Origin: Macrotis lagotis
Lineage: Eukaryota; Chordata; Mammalia; Peramelemorphia; Peramelidae
Assembly: GCF_037893015.1 (NCBI RefSeq)
Contig: NC_133658.1
Coordinates: forward strand, 251,726,518-251,790,517
Reading direction: 5' to 3'
DNA length: 64,000 nt
In this document: positions 10,777 to 20,810 of the stretch, one piece after another
Layout of the letters: the number at the start of each line of letters is the position of its first letter
Position numbering within the stretch: the stretch's first letter is position 1
Translations under genes and position numbers: made by a program
Notes under the pieces: model-generated
The model's database searches: none
Told to the model about the DNA's origin: nothing
What the model saw: the letters and a program-made list of their open reading frames with translations, nothing else

Positions 10777-10925
10777 TGGGCAGCTAGGTAGCATAGTGGA
10801 TAAAGCACCGGCCCTGGAGTCAGGAGTACCTGGGTTCAAATCCGGTCTCAGACACTTAATAATTACCTAGCTGTGTGGCCTTGGGCAAGCTATTTAACCA
10901 TGTTTGCCTTATGAAAACCTAAAAA
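10777..10925 (+). repeat. WSINE1-type SINE with perfect 12-bp target duplication
   Basis: AATCTTAACAGG occurs at 10765-10776 and again at 10926-10937, exactly flanking the SINE. The head, box B (GGTTCAAATCC) and GAAAACCTAAAAAAA tail are well preserved, marking a fairly recent insertion 240 bases upstream of exon 4. Confidence 0.9.
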
Positions 10926-11039
10926 AAATCTTAACAGGGATTAATAGAAAAGGGGACACAAGAACAGGGTGCTAATGGGGGACACTGGCAAAGACCAGTG
11001 GGAGGAAAGGGCTCCAATGGGGAAGTAGGAGCATAACAA

Positions 11040-11073
<34 letters not shown>

Positions 11074-11167
11074 CTGGTTGATGGGTTGGAAGTGGGAATG
11101 GTCTCAGAATTTATTATTGTTAGAAAATATGGTTGTATATATGTGTGTTTCCTTATGTTGACCACAG

Positions 11168-11344
11168 GTACTGTGTCATGTTCCAGCTTGTGACCATCAC
11201 GGTGGGTTGCCTTCAGACAAGGGCTCCCTACACTCAGTGGATGAGATACCTCACCCAGGGTCATACAGTCTGTGTGTTGTGCGAGCCACCTGCCCTGGAT
11301 ATGAGGAGCCTTCGGTGCTACGGGGATGGCAAAGGATCCAGAGG
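11168..11344 (+). CDS. SBSPON-like protein, exon 4 (C-terminal cysteine-rich domain)
   Basis: The exon encodes Y-C-V-M-F, then W-M-R-Y-L-T-Q-G-H-T-V-C-V-L-C-E-P-P-A-L-D and S-L-R-C-Y-G-D-G-K-G. Human SBSPON has YCMEF, WMQYLREGYTVCVDCQPPAM and SLRCSGDG at the same positions. The five cysteines I can align (YC, GC, C-V-L-C, RC) are all kept. The acceptor AG is at 11166-11167 and the donor is GTGAAA at 11345-11350, a somewhat weak but canonical GT site. The first base completes Ala from exon 3 and the last two bases (GG) are completed by exon 5. The frame is uninterrupted. The precise function of this domain is not known to me; the family is predicted to be secreted. Confidence 0.9.
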
Positions 11345-11415
11345 GTGAAAGTCTGGACTTTGGCATTGGGTGGGGGAGTGTATGTGTGTGTTTGTGGTGG
11401 GGGTGTGTATTTGTG

Positions 11416-11457
<42 letters not shown>

Positions 11458-12213
11458 TGCTGGAGAAGTCACCCCTTTAGTGACCTAGATAAAAGAAGGG
11501 AGCTAGAGGGTTGAACCAAGGTCTATGAAAGGCAAATATTGGTTGACTATTAGCAAGAACTGATATTTAGAGCCATCTAATGGTGAAACACATTGACTTG
11601 TGAATTGACTTTTTCCTGGTTATTCTGCTGATATTTGTTATCTACCTCTTAGGGAGATTGCAGGTGGTGGTGATGGGGACTCTTTTTATTGGGAAGTTGA
11701 AATTTCACTGTAGGACCCTTCCTGAATGTCAGTGCCTTCATTTGTAAATGAGGGAGTTCTGAACTTCTTTCCAGTTCTAGACCTAAAGTCTTCACTCTGA
11801 GGTTCTAAGTTCAAACATTGGACATACACAGAATTCTAATATTCTAGGTTCTAAAACCCTTTCCAGTTCTAATTCTATATGTTCTAAGGGCATTTTCAGC
11901 TTTAATATTATGTGTTCTTTGTCCTAAAGTTGCTTTCAGCTTGGACCTTTTTTAATCTTATTTCTTTGCCATCTCTGACCTTCTATTTCTAATATTCTTC
12001 ATTCTAAGTTTTTCCTCCATTTCTGGTTCTTTGCTTTTTCATTTTGTGATTCTGAAATTCGAATTCTTTGTTGGTTTACTTCCAACTTCTCCAGCCTTGG
12101 GAGATGTAGATCCTTATGAAATGTATCCAGCTAGCCTTGTGGTGACCCTTTGGATGGCTGGACCAACATGCAGGTGCTGCCCCTTGAAGGTTTATGTGCT
12201 TTGTTCACTGCAG
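11345..12213 (+). other. Intron 4 of SBSPON-like gene
   Basis: This 0.87-kb intron includes a (TG)n microsatellite at about 11416-11456. At 11810-12020 are several degenerate copies of the MIR-tail unit TTCTAAGGTCCCTTCCAGCT that elsewhere forms a 33-bp minisatellite. The acceptor tract is TTGTTCACTGCAG. Confidence 0.75.
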
Positions 12214-12331
12214 GGACCAGCTGCTTCAGTGGAAGGCTGTTGGCAATCCCAGCTGTAGAGGGACCTGGAAGAAATTTCAGCAGCTGGAAGTCTGTTCCTG
12301 CCCTGCTGTCCACAGCTTCCTGTTTGTCTAA
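12214..12331 (+). CDS. SBSPON-like protein, last coding exon
   Basis: The exon encodes D-Q-L-L-Q-W-K-A-V-G-N-P-S-C, then R-G-T-W-K-K and C-S-C-P-A-V-H-S-F-L-F-V followed by TAA at 12329-12331. Human SBSPON ends with LHWQAIGNPRC, QGTWKK and CSCPAVHSFIFI, so both the body and the exact C-terminus match. The acceptor AG is at 12212-12213 and the first base completes a Gly codon from exon 4. Together the four exons give 569 bases that splice in frame into 189 residues plus stop, with no stop or frameshift, so the gene looks intact. A paralogue of SBSPON is favoured over SBSPON itself because the neighbouring channel gene is KCNB1 and not KCNB2. Confidence 0.92.
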
Positions 12332-12618
12332 GAGCCATGAACCTTTGCTATTTAGCCACAGAGAGCCTCTGAGCTCTGGACACTGGTGGACAGTGTCCTC
12401 TCCCAACCTCCTCTTCCCAAAGACTGAAAGCACCCCATGTCTTATATTCTACTAGTTCTTATCCTCCCATCCCTACTGATCCTAAAACCCTGGAAATCTC
12501 TACTCCTGCCCCTTTCTGTTTTCTCCATTTTTTGTTTTTTTCTCCTTTCCCTTTTCCTTATGCCAGGGTGGCCTGAAATATTACAGTAAAGAATAAAGGT
12601 GTTTTGAAGAAACTATAA
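12332..12618 (+). other. 3'UTR and polyA signal of SBSPON-like gene
   Basis: Unique, C/T-rich sequence follows the stop codon. AATAAA at 12592-12597 is followed by GGTGTTTTGAAG and a T-rich stretch at 12627-12636, which fits a cleavage site about 15-25 bases after the signal. The exact cleavage base is inferred. Confidence 0.7.
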
Positions 12619-14180
12619 TTCAGCAACTTTTTTTTGTCTAATAAATTGAGAAGAAAACCAGATGATTGGTAATGTTGGGCCTTAGCAAAATCCTTCATCT
12701 AAACTGGGGCACACAGAGTGTGATGGTGATGTTTGTCCTTCATTCTCAAAGAAGACCATGTCACAAGGGAGATGATATCATGAACTGGATTTGAGTTTGG
12801 GGGTGCTATGCTAAGTCACCAGCCCCACTTTCTTCTCTAGAGTCATCTGGGTCCAGTGGCCAGATGTTAATCAGAATGGTCTTGGATATAAAGCAACCAA
12901 GGTTAAGTGACTTGCCCAAGGACCCACAGCTATCAAGTGTCTGAGGCCAGATTTGAACTCAAGTCCTCCTGATTCAAGAGCTAGTGCTCTATCCACTCTA
13001 CCACCTAGCTGCCTATAGAGTGTGAGTGTGAGTGTGAGTGAGTGAATGAGAAGGCTGAGATCTTTTAGCTGCCCTGGTACCTCCAGTCTTCCTGCCTAAT
13101 ACCCAACAAAGCCAAGCTGATACTTGATTTCAGGTAGAAGGTCAGAATCCTACAAGGACTTGCTAGCAAGATGGATCACAGTGACCATTGCTGATGAGGG
13201 ATGGATGCTATGTCTAGATAGAGCAAGAAAAAAACATAGTCCTTAGAGATTAGCTTACTTGGGTCCCCAATATACCAGTGAAAGGATGCTTATTTTTTGG
13301 GTGAGTAGCTCCCATTTCTATTTGAATTTGATACCATTGTTTTAAGAAATGAATATGGGAGAGAAAAGTCCATTCCAGGAACAGGAGGAGGGCATGAAAC
13401 CAAAAGAGGGAAGGACAAGTCTGGGGATCAGGAAGTAGTTCAGCCTGTCTGGAATTGATAGGAAGGGAAGTTGCATGAGATTAGATTAGAGAGTTTACTC
13501 AGAGTCAGATGAAGGAGGATCTTGAAGGTTCGGATCAGATCCAACTTTTTTCTTTGACGGCAATCACTGATGAATTTTGTATAGAGTGGCATGATAGATT
13601 ATGGGGGTACATTAGGGCAGTTATTTGGGAAGGGGTATAAAGATCTGAGAGTGAAGATCTCAGGCTGAAAGTAGGGAGACTAATTACAAATCTATTCTCA
13701 TTTAGGCAAGAGGAGATGAAACCCCAATAAAGTGACAAGTGGGTTGAGAGGAAGCGATTTCCCTGAATCCTGGATTCCTATGCAATGGCTTTGTCCCATA
13801 AGACCTATCTTGATAAGTCATTCCCTATCAGCCTCCATTTCTCTGAGCCCAGCCCGAACGTTTCCTCCTTAAGCAATCTTCCCTCCCACCCTATCTACCT
13901 ACCCTTCCTCTCGGGCCCCATAGCAACAAGGCCTCCTGGGGGAGATTTGGACAGCTAGAAATTCAATCAGTAGATATTGAACTTCTGCTCTACACAGGAC
14001 CTTGATGTGAAAATAACAATGAATCAGATGTAGTCACTGACTTCAAAGTGTTTATAGTTCAGCAGAGAAAATAGTTAATAGAAAGATTTCAATGAAAAAC
14101 AGTCATTTTGTAGTTACTAACAATAAAATGAAAACCATATAATATCATTATCTTTGTTCTATTTTTTTAAAATTTAATTT
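12619..14180. other. Intergenic, mostly repeat relics
   Basis: Besides the SINE at 12720-13015, the stretch at about 13360-13740 resembles an ancient interspersed repeat also seen near the window's right end. Recognisable words include ATTCCAGGAACAGGAG and GGATCTTGAAGGTTCGGATC. About 13970-14110 shows the same style. I could not name the family. No gene is supported. Confidence 0.5.
12720..13015 (-). repeat. Long-tailed CORE-SINE, antisense
   Basis: This belongs to the same family as 8745-9050. The plus strand shows TTTGTCCTTCATTCTCAAAG, TCTGGGTCCAGTGGCCAGAT and a terminal CCACCTAGCTGCC, the reverse of the SINE head. A short (GTGTGA)n-like tract follows it. Confidence 0.8.
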
Positions 14181-14490
14181 TGTTAAATGTTTCCTGTTAC
14201 ATTGGTTGGAGCTTTTTTGTGGGACTCAAAAAATCTTATTTTAGATACCTCTGTCTTAAAGCTCCTTCAGGATGCCTTCCCTGATTGCCCAGGGGAAGCA
14301 ATCTCTTGCTTGAATATCACCTATAGTTTTGCCTTCCCCTTTCCTGTGCTTTTATTCTCATCTTTTTTTGTACCTTAGTTATATGTGTATTTGTCCTTTC
14401 TACCATTAGATGACCTTCTTGAGGCAGGGCCATGTCCATCTTTCTATCCCAATTAAGCACAGGCAGGTAATTAATAAATGTTTGAATTGG
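14180..14490 (+). mobile_element. L2 3'-end relic
   Basis: The segment carries the L2 3' signature in order: CTCCTTCAGGATGCCTTCCC, CATTAGATGACCTTCTTGAGG, CAGGGCCATGTC and AATTAATAAATGTTTGAATTG. It is old and diverged. The open frames over it are not genes. Confidence 0.7.
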
Positions 14491-15000
14491 TTTGGATTGC
14501 GATGGGTTTCCAGAACTGAGGATTCCAAAGGAGGCCGATGGCTTAAGGGGAAAGGAGATAGCCATATTGAATTATATCTGGCCATCTATTGAAGCTTGAA
14601 GAATAAGGCTGATTCCCCAGACAGGCAGGCAGAGGAGATAATCTGGGGAAGACAGCTTTCCCTTGGGTTTCCCAGGTGACTTGGGGAGAAGGCACACCTT
14701 TTCAGGGTCCAGCATCACCACTGAGTAGACCTGCTGGAGGAGTGTGAGTGGGTGTTTCCAGAGCGATAGCCCTAAGGGGTATGTCATTGTAGAATCAGGC
14801 AGAACAGGCCGCTTGTTAATTACTGACTCTTAATTACTGACTGGGGATTATAGTCCTCAGGTCCTCAAGGTCTGTCATGCCCTGAGGAGACGGCAGCAGC
14901 AGTGCTTAAGGACCATCGCTTTCTGCTCCAGAATTCATCTTAGCACCAGACCCTAGTGTCCGGTTTAGTATGAATTCATGAAAGGACAGTCACCAGAGTC
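14491..15000. other. Intergenic unique sequence
   Basis: No transposon is recognisable. A 13-bp word, TTAATTACTGACT, is directly repeated at 14816-14828 and 14830-14842 and contains homeodomain-like (TTAATTA) and AP-1-half-site-like (TGACT) cores. No gene is supported. Confidence 0.45.
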
Positions 15001-15004
15001 CCCT

Positions 15005-15415
15005 GCGTTCTAAGGTTCCTCTCAGTTCTGTTTTATATTTTAGGATATCTTCCAGACCTTTCAGTCTGAGTTCTAAGACTTCTTTCTGCTCTAATCTTCT
15101 GTATTCTAATTCTAAGATCCTTCTTAGCTCTAGGCCCTGTTCAGTTCCATCATTCTCTATTCCCTTCCAACTCTGAATGCCACACTCTAAGGTCCCTCCT
15201 AGCTCTGACATCCCATCTTCTAAGGTCCTTTCCAGCTCTGACATCCCACATCCTAAGGTCTCTTCCAGCTCTGACATCCCACATCCTAAGGTCTCCTCCA
15301 GGTCTGACATCCCATATTCTAAGATCTCTTCCATCTCTGACATCCCAGTTCCTAAGGTCTGTTCCAGTTCTGCCATCCCATCTCCCAAGTCCCTTCCAGC
15401 TCTGACAGTCTCTGA
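15005..15415. repeat. 33-bp minisatellite
   Basis: About a dozen units of roughly 33 bases run in tandem. The best ordered are at 15170-15405, around the words CCTAAGGTCTCTTCCAGCTC and TGACATCCCA. The unit matches the 3' tail of MIR/Mar1-type SINEs (TTCTAAGGTCCCTTCCAGCT), so the array probably grew from such a tail. Because 33 is a multiple of three, the array stays open on several frames and simulates proteins with 11-residue repeats. Confidence 0.9.
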
Positions 15416-15751
15416 TTATCCCCATGAATGACTATAGATTCATCCTAGCCAATAGTACCATTCAGGTACCACTAGAGGATCAGAACTCCTTGAGATGGAT
15501 CTGCTACTTTTGCAAATTTCTGAGCTGTCTGTGAGATACCAGAGCGTCCCTCCCTGCCTCACGTACAGTACAGCATGTGATGAGGGATCAGGACCTGATG
15601 GTTTCCTTGTACATTAGAAGCATGCACAGTCTATAATTGGCTCCAAGTGAAATGATCTCATCTCGGAGTACCAAAGAGGGAGTGGCGGGCTGGGGGGATG
15701 GTGGCTTGTAGCTTGCCTTGCTGCATCTAACATAATTTGTGACTAACATAT

Positions 15752-15757
<6 letters not shown>

Positions 15758-15816
<59 letters not shown>
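15758..15816. repeat. (GA)n microsatellite
   Basis: Perfect GA dinucleotide tract of about 58 bases in intergenic sequence. Confidence 0.97.
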
Positions 15817-15821
<5 letters not shown>

Positions 15822-16985
15822 GGAAAGAGACTGCTTTCTAGAAGATGGCTTAAAATTCCAAGTATGACCTATTATGAATAACAAGGCTCCTGTGTATTGG
15901 GTTTGGGAAGGAAGCATTCTGGCTGGGTCCAAGGCCCTTTTAGAGCTCAGAGACATGGAGCGTGGTCATACCGCATTTTAAAACTTACCACTCTAACCCC
16001 AAATGATTAATTCTCCCAAACCCTGCTATCAGATCCAGCAGAGAGATGAGTGCTTGACCATTTCTTTAGGAGGCTGGCCATTTATGGATTCTTGATCAAG
16101 TTATGTGGTCAGTTCCTGCTCTGTCAGCCACCAGCTCAGCTCTGCTAACTGCCCATACATTAATTTGACAATATATCTCCTAATCATCTCCAAAAAGTTT
16201 GTCACGGTACCATCTGTGCAGCATTCGTCATTGCTGCATTACATAAGAGTCAAGACATTTTTAAAGAATGCAGCTACATTTAGGAATTGGAGCGCAGGAG
16301 ATATTGGAGACCGTCACTCACAAGGTTCCTGAGCTCTGGAAGATCACTGTTCATTCTTGCAGGGCTAGGTTCCCAGGGTTCTTTGGAAGTGATCCAAGAG
16401 TCAAAATTCTTGGATGGGCCCTGCATGGGGGTGCACTCTTCCTCTTAGCTTTCTTTCCCTCTTTTGTCCTCCCCTCTTCCTTCACTCTCATTGCCTGCTT
16501 TCGCTCTCTTATTATCCTTCCTCTGTTGCCTTTTGACTTTCTTTTGGCATTTTGCTTCTCCTTTTACTCCCATCTCAATTTCCTTTTCAACCTTTTGCCC
16601 ACTGCTGCTTTAACTTTGCTCTTCTCTTCTTTTTCTTAAACCCTTGTTCTCCCTGCCTGTCTTAGTTTATCTGTCCATTATCTGCTTTCACTCTTCTTCC
16701 TGCTCCTTTTAAAGACACCCCAGCTGGAAGGGACTTTTGAATCTAGAAAGACCCAGAAGAGACACTGAAACAAAAAACCATGCATGGAAGAATCTTAGAT
16801 TATAGACTATCAGAACTGGAAGACACTCTTGATATTATGCATTCAACTAATTCATTTTAATAACTGAGAGGGGTGAGGCCCAAAGAAAGGAAATGACTTT
16901 TTTTAAGCTTGCCGACCTAGCAAGTGGCTAGGGACTAGATTCTATATCTCCTAATGACCAGTTTAGTGTTCTTGTGTTTAATCAT
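15817..16985. other. Intergenic, pyrimidine-rich and MIR relic
   Basis: 15830-16400 looks unique. 16440-16720 is strongly C/T-rich without a clean period. About 16730-16960 is a MIR/Ther-1 relic in antisense. No gene is supported; the 123-residue frame at 16268-16639 mainly reflects the C/T-rich tract. Confidence 0.55.
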
Positions 16986-16986
16986 T

Positions 16987-17136
16987 TTTTTTTTTTTTTA
17001 GGATTTTGCAAGGCAATTGGGGTTAAGTGGCTTGCCCAAGGCCACACAGCTAGGTAATTATTAAGCGCCTGATTTGAATTCAGGTACTTCTGACTCCAGG
17101 GCAGGTGCTCTATCCACTGCTCCACCTAGCTGCTCC
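16987..17136 (-). repeat. WSINE1-type SINE, antisense
   Basis: The copy begins with a T run and AGGATTTTGCAAGGCAATTG and ends with CCACCTAGCTGCTCC on the plus strand. It shows the standard body including GCCACACAGCTAGGTAATTA. Confidence 0.85.
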
Positions 17137-18165
17137 ATTAATTATTCTTGTCCCCTTATTTATTCCCTCTCTTCTCTTAATAGTTTTTTTCATCCTTTCT
17201 TTTCTTTCATATCTTCTGTTTTCTTTTCTCTGTCTTGTTGACTCTCCATCTTTCTCTATTCACATTCTGTCCTCTCTCCCATTTTTTCTTTTTTTCCTGG
17301 AATACTCAGAGGTCCAATAATTTGAGATCCAGGTCTAAGGGCTGTGACAGTGAGACTGACAGTCTCTTCTGAGTCTGAGAATCTGGACCAGCAGAAAATG
17401 TCTGGGCAGCAGTTTTCTTATACCTTCTCCTGCCAATCTCAGACATTTCAGACCAGAGTTAAATTACTGTCTCTCTCCTGGGCTATTAGCTTTTCCATCT
17501 ATGGCTTCTACCTTCAGAATAGGACTTGAGTTTTCTGGATTGTTGCAGAGATCAAAATGGACCAAGCCCTCCAATTTAAGTAATGCTCACTTGAATAAAC
17601 ATGAGGAGACAGCTGCCTTTTAGGTGTGTATATTGTCTTTTTAAATGTCTAAGCCATTTTTCCAAGATCTGTATTCTATGCTCCAAAACTCTGTTCTATG
17701 TTTTATTATCTAAGGACCTCTGAAGATCTGTTTTTCTATATTGTATGTTCTAAAATCCCTATCCCCTCCTACATTCTGTGTTTTAAAAACTCTTCCAGTT
17801 CTAACATTCTATGTTCTAAGGTCCCCTCTAAATTTGGCAATAAATGTTTCTGCAAATTGATTCAGTTTGGTTATTTAAGTATGTGGGATCAGAACCACTT
17901 TTATGGCTCTACACATTTTTGAATAGGTATCAAATATCAAGCAATCCCTTTCCATCTCCCTGGGGGCAGCAACAGCCTTCAGGTCCTTTGGTCTTCACTT
18001 GGTCACCGAACTTGACTCCAGAAAGCATGATTATCCCAATCACCTCAATTTTATCTCTCCTTCTGTGGGCACATGCTCTGAATAGATCTTGTGTACTCCT
18101 GCTGACAGTGGTCTTTTCATATTCTCCCTTAAAAAGTGCATTTAATTGACATCATTTATCTTTCC
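17137..18165. other. Intergenic with minisatellite relatives
   Basis: About 17150-17320 is C/T-rich. About 17640-17835 holds four to five degenerate units of the 33-bp MIR-tail motif (for example CATTCTATGTTCTAAGGTCC). The remainder looks unique and non-coding. Confidence 0.55.
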
Positions 18166-18169
18166 ATTA

Positions 18170-18625
18170 TATTCATTTCCTATCCTGCCTTTAAACTGAA
18201 CTCTCCCATTTGACAAAGAATAACTCATACAAGGTCAAATGATACAAAAAGAACTCACAAAAAATCTTGTCTGACTTTATATGCTAGTCTAACCTTGTAG
18301 TTGCTTACCTCTCCATCATGAAGGAAAAGGTATATTTTGTTGTCTCTTCTCTGGGATTGTCACTGGTTTTATTTTACTTGGAATACAATTTCCTTTTAGT
18401 GAGCTCTTTGTTTATTTTGTTGTAAGCACTGTGCATACTATTATCTTGGTTCTGTTTATTTCTTTCTGCATCAGTTCATAGAAATCTTCCTGTCTTTTCC
18501 TGAGATCCTCATTGCTGTCATTTCTAATTGTATCATAGCATTTTTCAGTTATTCCTCAATCGGTGATCATCTATTTTATTTTTTAGACTTCCCTACCATT
18601 AAGAGTATTGCTATGAATATTTGCT
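18170..18625 (-). mobile_element. Old L1 3' fragment, antisense
   Basis: The plus-strand text TTTCTTTCTGCATCAGTTCA is followed by GAAATCTTCCTGTC and TTATTCCTCAATCGG. This is a diverged complement of the end of marsupial L1 ORF2. Confidence 0.55.
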
Positions 18626-18639
18626 ATATATTTGACCTT

Positions 18640-18990
18640 TGTTTCTGACTCTGACTTCATATCCCTTCTTTCAATTGAAATTCCTACCTTCTTTCCAAAA
18701 TCCTTTACATCCTACAGGGTCCAGCTCAAGGTTTATGTCTTTCAGGAAGCTTTTCCTGAACTGCACTTGGCCATGCTGATCTTTTCTTTGAACTTCTATG
18801 GCTCTTATCTGTCTGCAACACTGATCTAAACATAAAACCTTTTGTCATGTTATTTTTTTCATGCTTATGTGACTTATCTCCTCAAGAAGATTGAGCACCC
18901 AGAGGTCAGAGACTACATTTTATGTTTTTCTGTTTCCTCCCTACTATAGCCCTTGCAATTAGTGAGTACTTAATATTGGTTCATGGATTG
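18640..18990 (+). mobile_element. L2 3'-end relic
   Basis: L2 signatures appear in order: CCAGCTCAAGGTTTATGTC, CAGGAAGCTTTTCCTGAAC, AAGAAGATTGAGCACCCAG and AGTGAGTACTTAATATTGG. The sequence is well decayed. Confidence 0.7.
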
Positions 18991-19094
18991 ACTGGCTCTC
19001 CAAAATTATTAACTTTTTCTCTAACACTTTCCTGATTTGTAATATTTGCCACACTAATAATTTAACAGCTGGATCTAGCATACCTCTGAAAAGA

Positions 19095-19680
19095 CTAGAA
19101 ACAACTAGAGGTATAGTGGATAAAGTATTGGGCCTGGAGACAGGAAGATCTGAGTTCAAATCCAGTTTCAGGCATTTATTAGCTGTGCAATTCTGAACAA
19201 ATTACTTAATCTTTCTTTGTATCACTTTTCTCAGTCTAAATTAGGGATAATAGTTGTGTTGTGAGGATCAAATGAGATAATATTTGTAAAGCAATATAAT
19301 GCCCCGCACACATAGAAGATGCCATAGAAATGCTTGTGCTCTTCCCCTGTGAGATGATACTGTTGTATGGGAAGAACCTAGCTATTCATGGATGAATAGA
19401 ATGTCAGAGATAGAAGGGGCCTTAGAACAGAGAGTGTCAGAGTTGGAAGGGGCATTAGAATTGAGGGAAACCTCTCAACATAGAAGGTCAAAGCTGGGAA
19501 ATGATCTTAGAAATCATCCAGACTACTCTTTCCTCATCTCACTTTTTTAAGCAAAGAAATTGAGAAATAAAAAGACTTATTCAAGGTCAAGCAATGGAAA
19601 TGTTTTATCTAACTGCAAATTAGTTTGGGATAAACTGGGATTAAAGTCCCAGGTCTCCTGACTCCTGATCTGGTACTCTT
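19095..19680. repeat. CORE-SINE (+) and MIR-derived segment (-)
   Basis: 19095-19345 is a plus-oriented CORE-SINE with box B-like GAGTTCAAATCC and a MIR-like tail (GTGAGGATCAAATGAGATAA). 19400-19680 is an antisense MIR/Ther-1 copy that begins with two or three units of the MIR-tail motif (AGAATGTCAGAGATAGAAGG). Confidence 0.7.
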
Positions 19681-20400
19681 TGGACAATGACTTTTTTTTT
19701 TGTTCCTTCTCCTCTCTGTGCTCCTTTGATACAGACAAAGGCCAGACTCACCAGGGCTCACCAACTCACACCACTGTCTAGCATGGGTTCCTGCAGGAGC
19801 CCCGAGGCTCTCTTGGGGTGAGCACAGGGTGAGCCAAGCTGAAATGAGGCCTGGGACTGTAAACAAGCCAGCCAGCTGGGTGCTATGGCTCTGAACCAGG
19901 GACTGTTTACGAGAGATGACAGCCGTTCCCATGGCAACCTTCTGGGCCTTTCACCAGCCAATGTCAACATGAGGAACAGCTGCCTTCCTGGACCCTGGTA
20001 GCCGGAGCCCGTGGGGTATCTTGGGAGTTATACTGTCTGAGCCTGTCCCTTCTTCTTACCCCAACAGCCCTGTGGGCTCTGCTGTGTGGGGAGTGGTCTT
20101 TTGGAGAGTTAGTCTTGAGGGGAGGGAGCCACAGGTCTCTAAATATCCAAACTCTAAGGTCAAATCTCAGCTGGGGGTCACCAAGAGAGGAGATAAATGA
20201 AGTTCTAAGCAGTGGTTGTCCCTGTGGGTGGTCTTGGGATTGGAGGGAGATGGAGAGGGGGAGTTCTGTCATTGAGATGGGAGGGGCTTTGTCTGGGCTA
20301 ATGGTATGGGTCATGTTTCCAATAGCTGTTTGAAAGCTTCATAAATCTGTATATGTGTATGTGTCTATGCAGCACTTTACCACTACACCACTTAGTTGCC
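19681..20400. promoter_or_regulatory. Unique GC-richer block with forkhead and RFX motifs
   Basis: This 0.7-kb stretch is GC-richer than its surroundings and free of recognisable repeats. TGTAAACA (19858-19865) and TGTTTAC (19904-19910) are forkhead-type sites in opposite orientation. GTTCCCATGGCAAC (19925-19938) fits the palindromic RFX X-box GTTNCCATGGNAAC. An enhancer or other cis element is possible. There is no CpG-island promoter or gene evidence. Confidence 0.35.
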
Positions 20401-20516
20401 TCGTTATAGAGTTCCTTCATTTGTAAAATGACATATTAATACTTGTTCTATATTTTAAGTATGATAGCGATATGAGTTACTGTTGTAATTATTTATGTAT
20501 ATCTTTGTTTTTGTGT

Positions 20517-20517
20517 G

Positions 20518-20558
<41 letters not shown>

Positions 20559-20810
20559 CGTGTGCACATTCAGAGTTAGGTGGTCCCATGATTAGAGTCT
20601 AGAATCAGGTAGATTTCAGTTCAAATCTGACCTTGGTGTCTTCCTAGCTGTGGGATCCCGGGCAAGCTGCTTAGCTTCTGTTTGCCTTAGTTTCCTCATC
20701 TGTAAGATGGGAATAATAATAATAATAATAATAGCACTTACATCCCAGGGTTGTTGTGGGATAAGATAAGGGATTACAAGATAATAATTGCTTAGCACAG
20801 TGTCTTAAAC
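20517..20810 (+). repeat. (TG)n microsatellite and CORE-SINE
   Basis: A TG tract at about 20517-20557 is followed by a plus-oriented CORE-SINE with a box B-like CAGTTCAAATCT and a MIR tail containing (AAT)n. Confidence 0.75.

Larger units (their letters stand above)
4928..11167 (+). other. Intron 3 of SBSPON-like gene
   Basis: This 6.2-kb intron is almost wholly repeat-derived. In order it holds MIR/SINE pieces at about 5690-5800, 6120-6310 and 6595-6710, an antisense L1 3' end at 6712-7300, a hAT-like MITE at 7527-7725, two CTCF-like motifs at 7851-7932, a (CCTT)n tract at 8092-8245 and a (TA)n tract at 8414-8471. Further on are SINE/MIR copies at 8745-9230 and 9590-9965, an L1 3' end at about 10200-10510 split by a SINE, and SINEs at 10565-10718 and 10777-10925. 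A 30-base T run lies at about 11041-11070, roughly 100 bases before the exon 4 acceptor. Confidence 0.75.

Noticed and set aside
10777-10925. tRNA gene at SINE heads
   Set aside because: Box A-like and box B-like sequences are present, but there is no cloverleaf and the sequence continues into a SINE tail with target duplications.
973-12331. Calling the plus-strand gene SBSPON itself
   Set aside because: SBSPON is linked to KCNB2 in mammals; the channel exon here matches KCNB1 down to its C-terminus, so a paralogue is the better reading.
14990-15425. Open frames of 132, 91 and 84 residues with 11-residue repeats
   Set aside because: They are read-outs of the 33-bp minisatellite on three frames and two strands; no splice, promoter or conservation evidence.
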